Shown here: positions 48,794 through 57,011 of the stretch, one piece after another
Layout of the letters: each line of letters opens with the position of its first letter
Numbering within the stretch: position 1 is the stretch's first letter
Assembly (NCBI GenBank): GCA_964489705.1
Contig: CAZAZQ010000016.1
Coordinates: 9,233 to 73,232, forward strand
Direction: 5' to 3'
From: CAZAZQ01 sp964489705
GTDB taxonomy: Bacteria; Zixibacteria; MSB-5A5; GN15; FEB-12
Length of the DNA: 64,000 bases
The notes under the pieces: generated by a model
Seen by the model: only the letters and a program-made list of their open reading frames with translations
What the model was told of the DNA's origin: nothing
The model's database searches: none
Made by a program: the position numbers and the translations under genes

Positions 48794-50599
48794 ATGAATA
48801 CGTTATACGAACATGAACGAATAAGTGCTCAGGAAAATGCCATCAAGTCTCGGACGGCGTTTTTGAAGCTATTGCCGTTCCTGAAACCCCATACTCGGAA
48901 GTTGGTGATAAACTTTTCTCTGTTGGTGGCGGGAACGGTTATCTCGCTGGCGTGGCCGGTATTGCTCAAGCGGGCGATGGATATCGACATTGCGGGTGAC
49001 GATTTTCGCGGGTTGATTGTTACGTCGCTCGAGATCGGTTTCCTTCAGGCGATGGCGCTGGTGGTACAGTACGTCCAGCAGGTCCAGTTGGAAACCATCG
49101 GACAGGATATTATGGTCACTCTCAAGCGCACCCTGTTCGACCATATCCTCTCGTTGGATATCGCTTTTTTCGACCGCCATCCGGTCGGACGGCTGATGGC
49201 GCGGATAGAGTCGGATACGGAAGCGTTGCGGATTCTCTTTACCAACACCGTCGTGTTGTTGATCGGCGACCTCATTCTGTTGGTGGGAATCTACGGTATC
49301 ATGCTGTACTACAGTTGGCGGCTGGCGTTGATACTGACGGCTTTTGTACCGCTGGTGGCGGGGTTGGTGTATGTTTTTGAACGGTTGACCTCCCCGCGCT
49401 TTCTGGAGGTTCGCAAAAAAATGGCGGAAATCACCGCCTCCATCACGGAATTTCTGCACGGCATTTCCGTGGTTCAGATTTTCCATCGGGGGGCGTATGC
49501 CGAAGAGCGGGTCAATCACGCCAACCTCTTGAAGTTTGTCGAGGATAGATATGTCAACATTGCGGTGATTCTCTTTTTCAACACCGTTTTCTTCCTCGAG
49601 CCGGTAATGATAGGAGTCATGCTCTACTTCGGGATGGTATGGGTAAAGAGCGGCGTCATCACGGTCGGGACGATTACGATGTTCCTTATTTTGATTTGGC
49701 GGCTCTTCGATCCCCTCTGGCGGGTCTCGGAACAGCTTTCGACCATCCAGAAAGCCGTCGCCGGCGCCAAGCGGATTTTTGCTCTGTTGTCGGAACACTC
49801 CACCTTGCCGGAACCGTCTTCCCCCCGCCCTTGGCGGAAGCTGGAGAAGGGGATACGCTTTGAAGGAGTCTGGTTCTCGTATACGAATGACGAGAACTAT
49901 GCTTTGAAAAACGTCACTTTCGAGGTACCGGTCGGCAAACGGATAGCCTTGGCAGGCGTCACCGGCGGCGGAAAAACGACGGTCATCTCGCTGTTGTTGC
50001 GGTTTTACGATCCGCAGAAGGGACGAATCACGGTTGACGGTATCGACATCCGAGAACTCTCGATTGCGGATTTGCGCCGCCGCTTTGCCTTGGTGCTTCA
50101 GGATATTCTTTTGTTCCCGGGAGACGTTCGGGCGAATATCGGGTTGGAAGCCGAGCATATCACCGACGCGCGCATTATCTCCGCCGCCGAGACGGTGGAG
50201 GTCGACCGGTTTATACGTCGGTTGCCCGACGGATATCGGACGGAAGTCTCGGAAAAAGGCGCCAACTTCAGCCGCGGCGAGCGGCAACTGTTGTCGTTTG
50301 CGCGGGCGTTGGTCGTGGAACCGGATGTCCTCGTTCTGGATGAGGCGACCAGCTCGGTCGATCCCGAAACGGAGCGAACCATTCAAGCCTCGCTGAAAAA
50401 GTTGATGGCGGGGCGCACCTCACTGATTATCGCTCACCGGTTGTCGACGATTCTCGACGCGGACGAGATTCTTGTCTTGCGACAAGGAGAAATCGTCGAG
50501 CGAGGGACTCATGAGGAGTTGATGGCGCAGGACGGCTACTATGCCAAGCTGTTCCAGTTGCAGTTTACGAACGGACAAGGAGCGAGAACATATGCTTGA
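48794..50599 (+). CDS. Heterodimeric ABC exporter half-transporter, subunit 1 (BmrD-like)
   Basis: 601 residues from ATG 48794: six-helix exporter domain (about 35-330) and ATPase domain (about 365-590). Walker A GVTGGGKTTVIS, Q-loop FALVLQDILLFPG, Walker B VLVLDEATSSVD with the catalytic Glu, and switch IAHRLST. The signature motif is FSRGERQ, not LSGGQ. That degenerate signature faces the Walker motifs of subunit 2 in the dimer and so belongs to the non-hydrolytic site. The family exports drugs or lipids. The gene overlaps subunit 2 by 8 bases and is preceded by an attenuator. Confidence 0.95.
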   Translation: MNTLYEHERISAQENAIKSRTAFLKLLPFLKPHTRKLVINFSLLVAGTVISLAWPVLLKRAMDIDIAGDDFRGLIVTSLEIGFLQAMALVVQYVQQVQLETIGQDIMVTLKRTLFDHILSLDIAFFDRHPVGRLMARIESDTEALRILFTNTVVLLIGDLILLVGIYGIMLYYSWRLALILTAFVPLVAGLVYVFERLTSPRFLEVRKKMAEITASITEFLHGISVVQIFHRGAYAEERVNHANLLKFVEDRYVNIAVILFFNTVFFLEPVMIGVMLYFGMVWVKSGVITVGTITMFLILIWRLFDPLWRVSEQLSTIQKAVAGAKRIFALLSEHSTLPEPSSPRPWRKLEKGIRFEGVWFSYTNDENYALKNVTFEVPVGKRIALAGVTGGGKTTVISLLLRFYDPQKGRITVDGIDIRELSIADLRRRFALVLQDILLFPGDVRANIGLEAEHITDARIISAAETVEVDRFIRRLPDGYRTEVSEKGANFSRGERQLLSFARALVVEPDVLVLDEATSSVDPETERTIQASLKKLMAGRTSLIIAHRLSTILDADEILVLRQGEIVERGTHEELMAQDGYYAKLFQLQFTNGQGARTYA

Positions 50600-52385
50600 G
50601 AAAATACGATGGTATTGGCGATATTACCGGCGGTATAAATTGGTCGTGGCGGCGTTGTTGCTTTTGACACCGCTGCAGGCGATGTTTCAAGTGTCGATTC
50701 CCAAGCTCTTTCAGTATGCGATTGACTTTGTGAAAGAAGGGACGCCCCCGTCGAGCCAGTTCGTTCGATGGTGGCTTGCCCGGCTGGAAGAACACTTTTC
50801 GCTGAGCACTCCGGCGGCATTCATGGTGCTGCTTATCGCCATCGGCTTTGTCGCGGCAAGTTTGTATGCCACGGTGCAATCGATCCGAGCGTGGATGAAT
50901 CTCCGGTTCGAGTGGCTCTTTCGGCAGGATGCTTTTGAAAGAATCATGTCCAAGGGACCGGATTTCTATCGTACCTTCCGCACCGGGGATTTGGTGACCC
51001 GCCTGACCGACGATGTGGCGGAGAAGCTTTCATGGTTTGCTTGTTCGGGGATATTCCGATTTTACGAGGCGTTGATAACGGTTGCCTTTACGGTCGTCAT
51101 GATGATTTCAATAGACCCGAGGTTGACATTGATGACGGCCGGACCGTTGCCGTTGTTGATTGTGGTCTTTTTCAAGAGTTCCACGACGCTGGATAAACGG
51201 TACGATTTTCTCCAGCGCCGGATTTCCGCTTTCAACGACGTGATGGAAGCCTGCTTTTCGGGTATCCGGGTGGTCAAAGCCTATGTGAAAGAACAGGCGC
51301 AAAAGAGGAAGTTTCAAAAAGCTCTCGATGAACGCCGTCAGGCGGAGATCGACGCCATCAAAGCCGGTCTGATTGTCGATTCGTTTTATCGTTACATCTG
51401 GCAGATCGGTGTGGTTATCGTTTTGTTAGCCGGCGGTTACATGGTTATCCGAGCGGATCTTTCTTTGGGAAAGCTGTTGGCGTTCATTTTCTACGTCGCC
51501 AACTTGGTCTTTCCGATGTTTGACATCGGCTCCTTCTTGGTGAAGTCCCGGCAGTCAGCCGTCTCTATCGATCGGCTGCAGGAATTGGAACGTTTTGCTC
51601 CGATGGTGGTCGATTCGGGACGATTGACGGGCAACGGCTCGTTCGAGGGAGAGATTCGATACGAAGATGTGTGTTTCGTCTTTCCCGGCTCGGAACAGAT
51701 GGTCATCGACCATGTCTCGTTGACCGTTGAGGCGGGGCGGAAAGTTGCGTTGGTCGGCAAGGTCGGAGCGGGGAAGACCTGGCTGGTGAATATGTTGCCT
51801 CGCTTTGTCGATCCGACCGACGGTCGGGTGAGCATCGACGGGCATGATGTCCGGGAGTATCGGTTGGACGCTTTGCGGCGACATATCGGTTTTGTTCCGC
51901 AGGAACCGGTGTTGTTCAGCGATACGGTGCGTAACAATATCCTCTTGGGGAGAGAAATCGACGAAGAGACGCTCTGGTGGGCGATTGAAATCGCTCAATT
52001 GAAAGAAGAAGTCTCCGCTTTCCCGAACGGCATCGATACTCCCATCGGGACGAAAGGAATGGCAATCTCCGGCGGGCAAAAGCAACGCTTGAGCCTGGCG
52101 CGGGCGTTGGTCGGCAAACCGAAAATACTGGTGCTCGATGACTGCACCTCGGCGCTGGACTCCCATACCGAAGCCGCACTGTGGCAAAGTCTGAGTGAGG
52201 TCATGCCGGGATTGACGGCGATTTTGATTACCCATCGTCCCGATACCTTGGAGCGAGTCGATACTATCTTTGTGCTCGAACAGGGGAAGGTTGTGGAGCA
52301 CGGAACCCATGCGGACTTGATGAGGCGCGGCAACTCCTATGCCCGCATTTACAAGCGTTATCGCTTGGAGCGGGCGGTCACGTGA
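50592..52385 (+). CDS. Heterodimeric ABC exporter half-transporter, subunit 2 (BmrC-like)
   Basis: 597 residues from ATG 50592, overlapping subunit 1. Six membrane helices, then the ATPase domain with Walker A GKVGAGKTWLVN, signature ISGGQKQRLSLARAL (intact) and Walker B ILVLDDCTSALD. Asp replaces the catalytic Glu there. With the degenerate signature of subunit 1, this gives one dead and one active ATP site, the arrangement known for BmrCD and TM287/288. The switch histidine is in ITHRPDT. The operon ends at the hairpin at 52393-52430. Confidence 0.95.
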   Translation: MLEKIRWYWRYYRRYKLVVAALLLLTPLQAMFQVSIPKLFQYAIDFVKEGTPPSSQFVRWWLARLEEHFSLSTPAAFMVLLIAIGFVAASLYATVQSIRAWMNLRFEWLFRQDAFERIMSKGPDFYRTFRTGDLVTRLTDDVAEKLSWFACSGIFRFYEALITVAFTVVMMISIDPRLTLMTAGPLPLLIVVFFKSSTTLDKRYDFLQRRISAFNDVMEACFSGIRVVKAYVKEQAQKRKFQKALDERRQAEIDAIKAGLIVDSFYRYIWQIGVVIVLLAGGYMVIRADLSLGKLLAFIFYVANLVFPMFDIGSFLVKSRQSAVSIDRLQELERFAPMVVDSGRLTGNGSFEGEIRYEDVCFVFPGSEQMVIDHVSLTVEAGRKVALVGKVGAGKTWLVNMLPRFVDPTDGRVSIDGHDVREYRLDALRRHIGFVPQEPVLFSDTVRNNILLGREIDEETLWWAIEIAQLKEEVSAFPNGIDTPIGTKGMAISGGQKQRLSLARALVGKPKILVLDDCTSALDSHTEAALWQSLSEVMPGLTAILITHRPDTLERVDTIFVLEQGKVVEHGTHADLMRRGNSYARIYKRYRLERAVT

Positions 52386-52392
52386 AGAAACA

Positions 52393-52430
52393 CCCACGGC
52401 AGGAAAAAGAAAGCCTGCCGTGGGTCGTTT
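52393..52430. terminator. Terminator hairpin between convergent genes
   Basis: CCCACGGCAGG (52393-52403) and CCTGCCGTGGG (52414-52424), a perfect 11-bp stem with a 10-base loop. The plus-strand T tract is weak (TCGTTT). Confidence 0.7.
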
Positions 52431-52818
52431 ATGCCTTAATGCTCGTCAGCTTACTGTTGCCTTCAAACTGGTCGACTTGCTTCATGACACAGCGGCAAAA
52501 ACCGTGAAAGATGGCGCAGATCCCTCCCATGACGGAGAAAATTCCCCAAAACAGGGGACGGCCAAAGATGTAAGCAGCCGTCGGTTGGGAATCGGGAAGC
52601 AAAAGTATTCCCCAATTTATCAGGTAGGCGCCAATGACAATGCAGGTGTGTCCGAAGACGAGAATTCCGACTCTGCCCCGATTGAAAGCCAAAAAGATAA
52701 GTGCAACGCCCACCACAATCGGCACCATGTGCCCCATCGAGAAGGTTTGAATTTGGAGATAGATTCCCAAAACCGTGAGCAGTATCCCCAAGGTTGCGGT
52801 AATTCGACTCGGTTTCAT
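52429..52818 (-). CDS. Small four-helix membrane protein, unknown
   Basis: 129 residues with about four hydrophobic segments (ATLGILLTVLGIYLQI; MVPIVVGVALIFLAF; VGILVFGHTCIVIGAYLI; FWGIFSVMGGICAIFHGF). No motif that I recognise and no signal peptide cut. The C-terminus is short and polar. It is preceded by a good AAGGAG site. Convergent with the ABC exporter and upstream, in the same direction, of nothing functionally clear. Confidence 0.6.
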   Translation of the reverse strand: MKPSRITATLGILLTVLGIYLQIQTFSMGHMVPIVVGVALIFLAFNRGRVGILVFGHTCIVIGAYLINWGILLLPDSQPTAAYIFGRPLFWGIFSVMGGICAIFHGFCRCVMKQVDQFEGNSKLTSIKA

Positions 52819-52963
52819 ATTTTTTTCTCCTTCGTTTTGTTATATATATAAGCTCTTTTTTGTGTTATATACGGCAGATTTATTCGGTTGTTTCTTTTCG
52901 CTTTTTTGAAAGAGGCTGGCGCTGGTAGAGCAACCGGGAGAGGAACAGAGCACGCTCTGCCGT

Positions 52964-53686
52964 TTATTTGACGAACTTTTTCAGTTGTAAGGTGATTTCG
53001 ATATTGTTGAACGGTTTGGTAATGTATCCGTCGGCTCCGGCTGCCAACACCTCGGCTTTGCTGTGTTCGCCGCCGTAGCCGGTCATGAGGAGTACCGGCA
53101 GGTGGGGCTTCTTTTCTTTGACGGTCGCCAGAAGATCAAAGCCGGATATTCCCGGCATGGTGATGTCGGATATTATGACGGAAACTTTGTGGGTTTCCAG
53201 AATCTGGAGGGCTTGTTCCGCCGAATTAGCCGGGATTACCTTGTACCCGGCGCGGTCGAGCGTTCGCTTCAGCAAATCCAGCAGAAATTCCTCATCGTCG
53301 ACAATCAGCACGGCACCATGGCTGTTGGCAATGGCGTTGGAGACCTTTTCAATGAGCATCCCGGCTTTGATTGGTTTGGTGATATAATCGCACACGCCGA
53401 GCTCCAGAGCTTTGAGGACGGCTTTCTGTTCACTGACGGCAGTGCACATAATGATGGGAATCCGCTTGAGAGCTTTGTCTTTTTTGACGGTGCTCACCAG
53501 CGTAAACCCGTCCATTTCCGGCATCATGACGTCAGAAATCAGAAGGTCGAACTGATTGTCCTTGGTCAACACCTCCATCGCTTCTTTGCCGGTTTTTGCC
53601 GGGACCACCTCGAACGAGTTTTTTGTCAGGATCGAGGTAATCAGCTTCAGAGAGATCGGATCGTCTTCCGCAACCAGGATGCGCAT
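52964..53686 (-). CDS. Response regulator made of two REC domains
   Basis: 240 residues: REC 1 (about 1-117; AEDDP, phospho-Asp in ISDVMMPEMDG, Lys in ITKPIKA) and REC 2 (about 123-240; VDDEE, Asp in ISDITMPGISG, Lys in ITKPFNN). There is no output domain, so it passes phosphate or acts by protein contact. Last gene of the H-NOX phosphorelay operon, 5 bases after the Hpt gene. Confidence 0.93.
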   Translation of the reverse strand: MRILVAEDDPISLKLITSILTKNSFEVVPAKTGKEAMEVLTKDNQFDLLISDVMMPEMDGFTLVSTVKKDKALKRIPIIMCTAVSEQKAVLKALELGVCDYITKPIKAGMLIEKVSNAIANSHGAVLIVDDEEFLLDLLKRTLDRAGYKVIPANSAEQALQILETHKVSVIISDITMPGISGFDLLATVKEKKPHLPVLLMTGYGGEHSKAEVLAAGADGYITKPFNNIEITLQLKKFVK

Positions 53687-53691
53687 GGTCT

Positions 53692-54039
53692 TTACACTAC
53701 GGTTTCCTTAAAATGAGTAACTTCTTTGTTGAACTTCTCAACTTCTTTTTTCAAACTTTCGTAAGCCGTACCGGCACTTTCCATGTCCTTGTTTACGCCC
53801 ATCGTTTCCAAGGTCAGAGCCAGTTCATATGCCTTCATGGCGCCGATGTTGCCGAGCGAGCTTTTCAACGTATGGGCGGCATACCGCAACTCCTCGGCGT
53901 CCTGCGCTTGAACGGCTTGTTCGATTTGATTCAAAAGCTGGGGGTACTGTTCCTTGAACAGGTCAAACAACTCCCCGAGGAGTTCTTTGTCTCCGTCCGT
54001 TGAGATAAGCGCTCGTTCCAAGTCGAAAATTTTAGCCAT
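53692..54039 (-). CDS. Histidine phosphotransfer (Hpt) protein
   Basis: 115-residue four-helix bundle with the phospho-histidine in RYAAHTLKSSLGNIGA (about His57). It would carry phosphate from the receiver domains of the hybrid kinase to the double-REC protein. Starts 14 bases after the kinase gene. Confidence 0.92.
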   Translation of the reverse strand: MAKIFDLERALISTDGDKELLGELFDLFKEQYPQLLNQIEQAVQAQDAEELRYAAHTLKSSLGNIGAMKAYELALTLETMGVNKDMESAGTAYESLKKEVEKFNKEVTHFKETVV

Positions 54040-54053
54040 GGGATTTTCTCCTT

Positions 54054-56339
54054 TTACGGTGTCGTCACCGCCGTGCTTTTTCTTTCAAAGTTTGTTTGCA
54101 GATGTTTTTCAATACATTCAAATAGTTTATTCGGAATAATGGGCTTGCTGATGTAATCATCCATTCCCGCTTTCAAGCATTTTTCCCGGTCCCCTTGCAT
54201 GGCGTTGGCGGTCATGGCGATAATGGGGACATGTCGCCCCGTTTGTTTTTCCCACTCCCGAATGTGTCGGGTCGCTTCGAAGCCGTTCATTACCGGCATC
54301 TGCACGTCCATTAGTACAATGTCGAAGTTGTCGGACTTCACCATTTCCACCGCCTGTCTTCCGTTTTCCGCCGCAAACACCTGGTAGCCGCGTTTTTTCA
54401 GAAGGTTGATTGCCAAAATCTGGTTGACCTTGTTGTCTTCCACTATCAGGACGCGCTTTTCGATATCGGTGGTGAGGTCTTCCGAGGGGAGGTGCTCGTA
54501 CGGTTTTCCTTCTTTTGTGTCGGCAGAGGACGTTGCGGTCGGCGCGGACGAAGTCGAGAAAGCCTTTACCAGTTTTTCCCGGAGAATTGATAGTTTTACC
54601 GGTTTGTAAATAACCACGTCAGCACCGACGGCTTTTGCTTTTTCGATGTTCTCGGTGTGGTGGATGGCTGTCATGACAAAGCAGGGAAGTGAGGAAAAGC
54701 GGGAATCCGAGCGGATTTTCTCAAGCAGTTCGATGCCGTTCATTCCCGGCATTCCAAGATCCATAAGGGCGAGGTCGTAGGGTGTCTCGTTTTCGTAGGC
54801 TTTGTTCAAAAGTTCGAGGGCGTCGAAGCCGCTAGCCGCTGCCGAGACGGTCATGCCCCAAAATTCGGGATAGGCGGTAAGAAGGTGGCGGTTGATTTCC
54901 ATGTCGTCGACGACCAAAAGCCTTTTCCCGATAAGTTCCGGCACTTCAGGGGAAAGAGGCGTGCCGTTCCCTGCAGGAGTTTGGAAAGGAATGGCGAAAT
55001 GGAAAGTGGTGCCGGGCCCGCCGAGGCCGGTGGTGTTCGTGGGACTCTCCACCCAGATCGTTCCGCCCATCAGCTCGATGAGTTGCTTGGAAATGGTCGT
55101 GCCTAAGCCGGTTCCCCCGTACTTTCGGGTGGTGGAGTCGTCGGCTTGGGTGAAGCTTTCGAAGATGTCTTGCTGGCGTTCTTTGGGGATACCGATGCCG
55201 GTGTCGGCAACGCTGAAATGGAACAACGGCGGGTTAATGCCGGTCTCCACTTCCACTGTCACGGTGATGATGCCCTCTTCGGTAAACTTGATGGCGTTTC
55301 CGACCAGGTTAATAATGACCTGACGGAGACGTTCCGGGTCGCCGAGGATTTTGTCCGGTACCGCCGGAGCAATAAAGAGCACCAGTTCAAGATCTTTTTC
55401 TTTGACTTGGAGCCCGAGAGGATCCAAAGACGATTCCAACACTTCCCGCAGCGAGAAGTCGGTCGACTCGAGAGTCATTTGTCCCGCTTCGATTTTGGAG
55501 AAATCGAGAATTTCGTTGATAATCCGCAGGAGGTTTTCCGCCGACGAACGAGCCATGGTCAAGTATTCCCGTTGCTCGTCTGTCAGTTCCGTGTCCAAAG
55601 CCAGGTCGGTCATGCCGATGATGCCGTTGAGGGGAGTGCGGATTTCGTGGCTCATCATCGCCAAGAATTTACTCTTGGCTTTGTTGGCTTCTTCCGCTAT
55701 TTCGGTGGCAATTTGGGCGGTATGGAGAGCCGCTTCCAGTTTCTTGTTCTGTTCTTCAATATGCCGACGGGACTCTTCCATGTCCTTCATCATATTCATG
55801 ATGGCTCTTTTTTGGTTGTCGATTTCGGTCAGCTTTTCTCTCAAAACGCCTTGAGATTTCTTGAGAGCGTCATTTTTCTTTTTGAGCTCCTGGGCGGCAT
55901 GTTTGGCTTCGCTGAGCGACTTTTTGCTTTCTTCTTGGGTGACCAAGAGGCTGACCAGGTAATCGTTTACAGGGAAGTCATCAAAGGTGAACAGCGAGAG
56001 GTTTTCCTGTGCCTCCGCGTCGGGAGTAGCGCCCAGAAGGTATCCCTCCTGAATCGGTCGCCATAGTCCCGCCAATGGTATTGGCCCCTCGGCGCTCTGC
56101 CAGGTCAATCGATGCCACTTAGTCAGTTCGTTCCGCATCGCTTCGGCCGTGAGAGGACCATCGGTATCCATGGGACGGATAAGAGTTCGTATATCTTTGC
56201 CGATAATGTCCGGCTGGCGCTTGCGTACCGCTCGGCTCGCCCACCGAACGGTGAGATCCCGATCAGTGATTATCATGAAGGGGATTAGGTCGGTTAAGGC
56301 TTCCGGTGATATGTGTATATGATATTCTTCGTTGCTCAT
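54054..56339 (-). CDS. HNOBA-type hybrid histidine kinase with two receiver domains
   Basis: 761 residues from the ATG at 56339, which overlaps the H-NOX stop by 4 bases. The N-terminus (about 1-150) fits the H-NOX-associated domain: LIPFMIITDRDLTVRWASRA, IRTLIRPMD, and a following helix. Then a coiled coil (about 155-215), HisKA with FLAMMSHEIRTPLNGIIG, HATPase_c (NLVGNAIKFTEEG, DTGIGIPKERQ, YGGTGLGTTIS), REC 1 (LLVVDDMEIN, MDLGMPGMNG) and REC 2 (VLIVEDNKVNQ, MDVQMPVMNG). There is no membrane segment. It receives the NO signal from the H-NOX protein and feeds the Hpt protein. Confidence 0.92.
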   Translation of the reverse strand: MSNEEYHIHISPEALTDLIPFMIITDRDLTVRWASRAVRKRQPDIIGKDIRTLIRPMDTDGPLTAEAMRNELTKWHRLTWQSAEGPIPLAGLWRPIQEGYLLGATPDAEAQENLSLFTFDDFPVNDYLVSLLVTQEESKKSLSEAKHAAQELKKKNDALKKSQGVLREKLTEIDNQKRAIMNMMKDMEESRRHIEEQNKKLEAALHTAQIATEIAEEANKAKSKFLAMMSHEIRTPLNGIIGMTDLALDTELTDEQREYLTMARSSAENLLRIINEILDFSKIEAGQMTLESTDFSLREVLESSLDPLGLQVKEKDLELVLFIAPAVPDKILGDPERLRQVIINLVGNAIKFTEEGIITVTVEVETGINPPLFHFSVADTGIGIPKERQQDIFESFTQADDSTTRKYGGTGLGTTISKQLIELMGGTIWVESPTNTTGLGGPGTTFHFAIPFQTPAGNGTPLSPEVPELIGKRLLVVDDMEINRHLLTAYPEFWGMTVSAAASGFDALELLNKAYENETPYDLALMDLGMPGMNGIELLEKIRSDSRFSSLPCFVMTAIHHTENIEKAKAVGADVVIYKPVKLSILREKLVKAFSTSSAPTATSSADTKEGKPYEHLPSEDLTTDIEKRVLIVEDNKVNQILAINLLKKRGYQVFAAENGRQAVEMVKSDNFDIVLMDVQMPVMNGFEATRHIREWEKQTGRHVPIIAMTANAMQGDREKCLKAGMDDYISKPIIPNKLFECIEKHLQTNFERKSTAVTTP

Positions 56340-56878
56340 GGGAAAGAAATCTCCATTACACAAGATGTATTCCCCCTGTGCATACAGGAAACTTCTCGTA
56401 TCTCCAGTTCTTGTTCAAAGAGCGCCCCTACACCTTGTATGAGGCCGTATAGTATTTGGCACAGGCGGCGTTCAGAACGGTATTTGATAATCAGGGAACC
56501 GTCGGGACGTTCTTCACAGTCAAACTGGGGAGGGTGTGCGTTGACGGTTTTTCTGGTGACATGCGCATGCACCGCATTCAAGTTGAGCAGGAACTCCTTG
56601 GGACTCCTTCCGGCAAGTTGATAATACGTATGGTAGGTGTCTTTTCCGGTATTCAATACCCAAAATTTTCCGAACGCTCTCATCACTTCTTCCGGTGTTC
56701 TTTCAGTGTTTTCACTGATGGCGTGAACCAACGCCAAGGTCGATTCGTCAGGGTAATCTTCACTGATGATGAAAAACGGTTCCCGACATTCCGCTTCCTC
56801 TTTAACCAATTCCCAGAGATCGTCGCCATACTCCGATATCACAAACTCTTGAATACCTTTATTGATGATGCCTTTCAT
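56336..56878 (-). CDS. H-NOX heme nitric-oxide-binding sensor protein
   Basis: 180 residues, full-length H-NOX: start MKGIINKGIQEFVISEYGDD, proximal heme ligand His104 in LNLNAVHAHVTRK, and the porphyrin-binding YxSxR as YRSER (133-137). Cys140, Cys165 and Cys173 (with CMHRGNTSC) match the C-terminal zinc/redox cysteines of bacterial H-NOX. Bacterial H-NOX proteins bind NO and control a co-encoded kinase, here the overlapping HNOBA kinase. The gene is preceded by 130 bases without a recognised promoter. Confidence 0.93.
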   Translation of the reverse strand: MKGIINKGIQEFVISEYGDDLWELVKEEAECREPFFIISEDYPDESTLALVHAISENTERTPEEVMRAFGKFWVLNTGKDTYHTYYQLAGRSPKEFLLNLNAVHAHVTRKTVNAHPPQFDCEERPDGSLIIKYRSERRLCQILYGLIQGVGALFEQELEIREVSCMHRGNTSCVMEISFP

Positions 56879-57011
56879 ACGTTGTCTTTCGTAAAGGTAT
56901 TGTCGAGCGTTTTCATCCTCTGAGGGGTGCCGTTTTTTTTCTTTTCATTCACAATGGTAATCTTTCTATGGAAAAAAGTTTTTTCTACTAAATCGGTATT
57001 CCGTCATTTTC

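Noticed and set aside
48869..50386. 505-codon minus-strand frame opposite the first ABC exporter gene
   Set aside because: Antisense of the ATPase motifs; strongly biased to Gln/Arg/His/Asp and with no recognisable domain.
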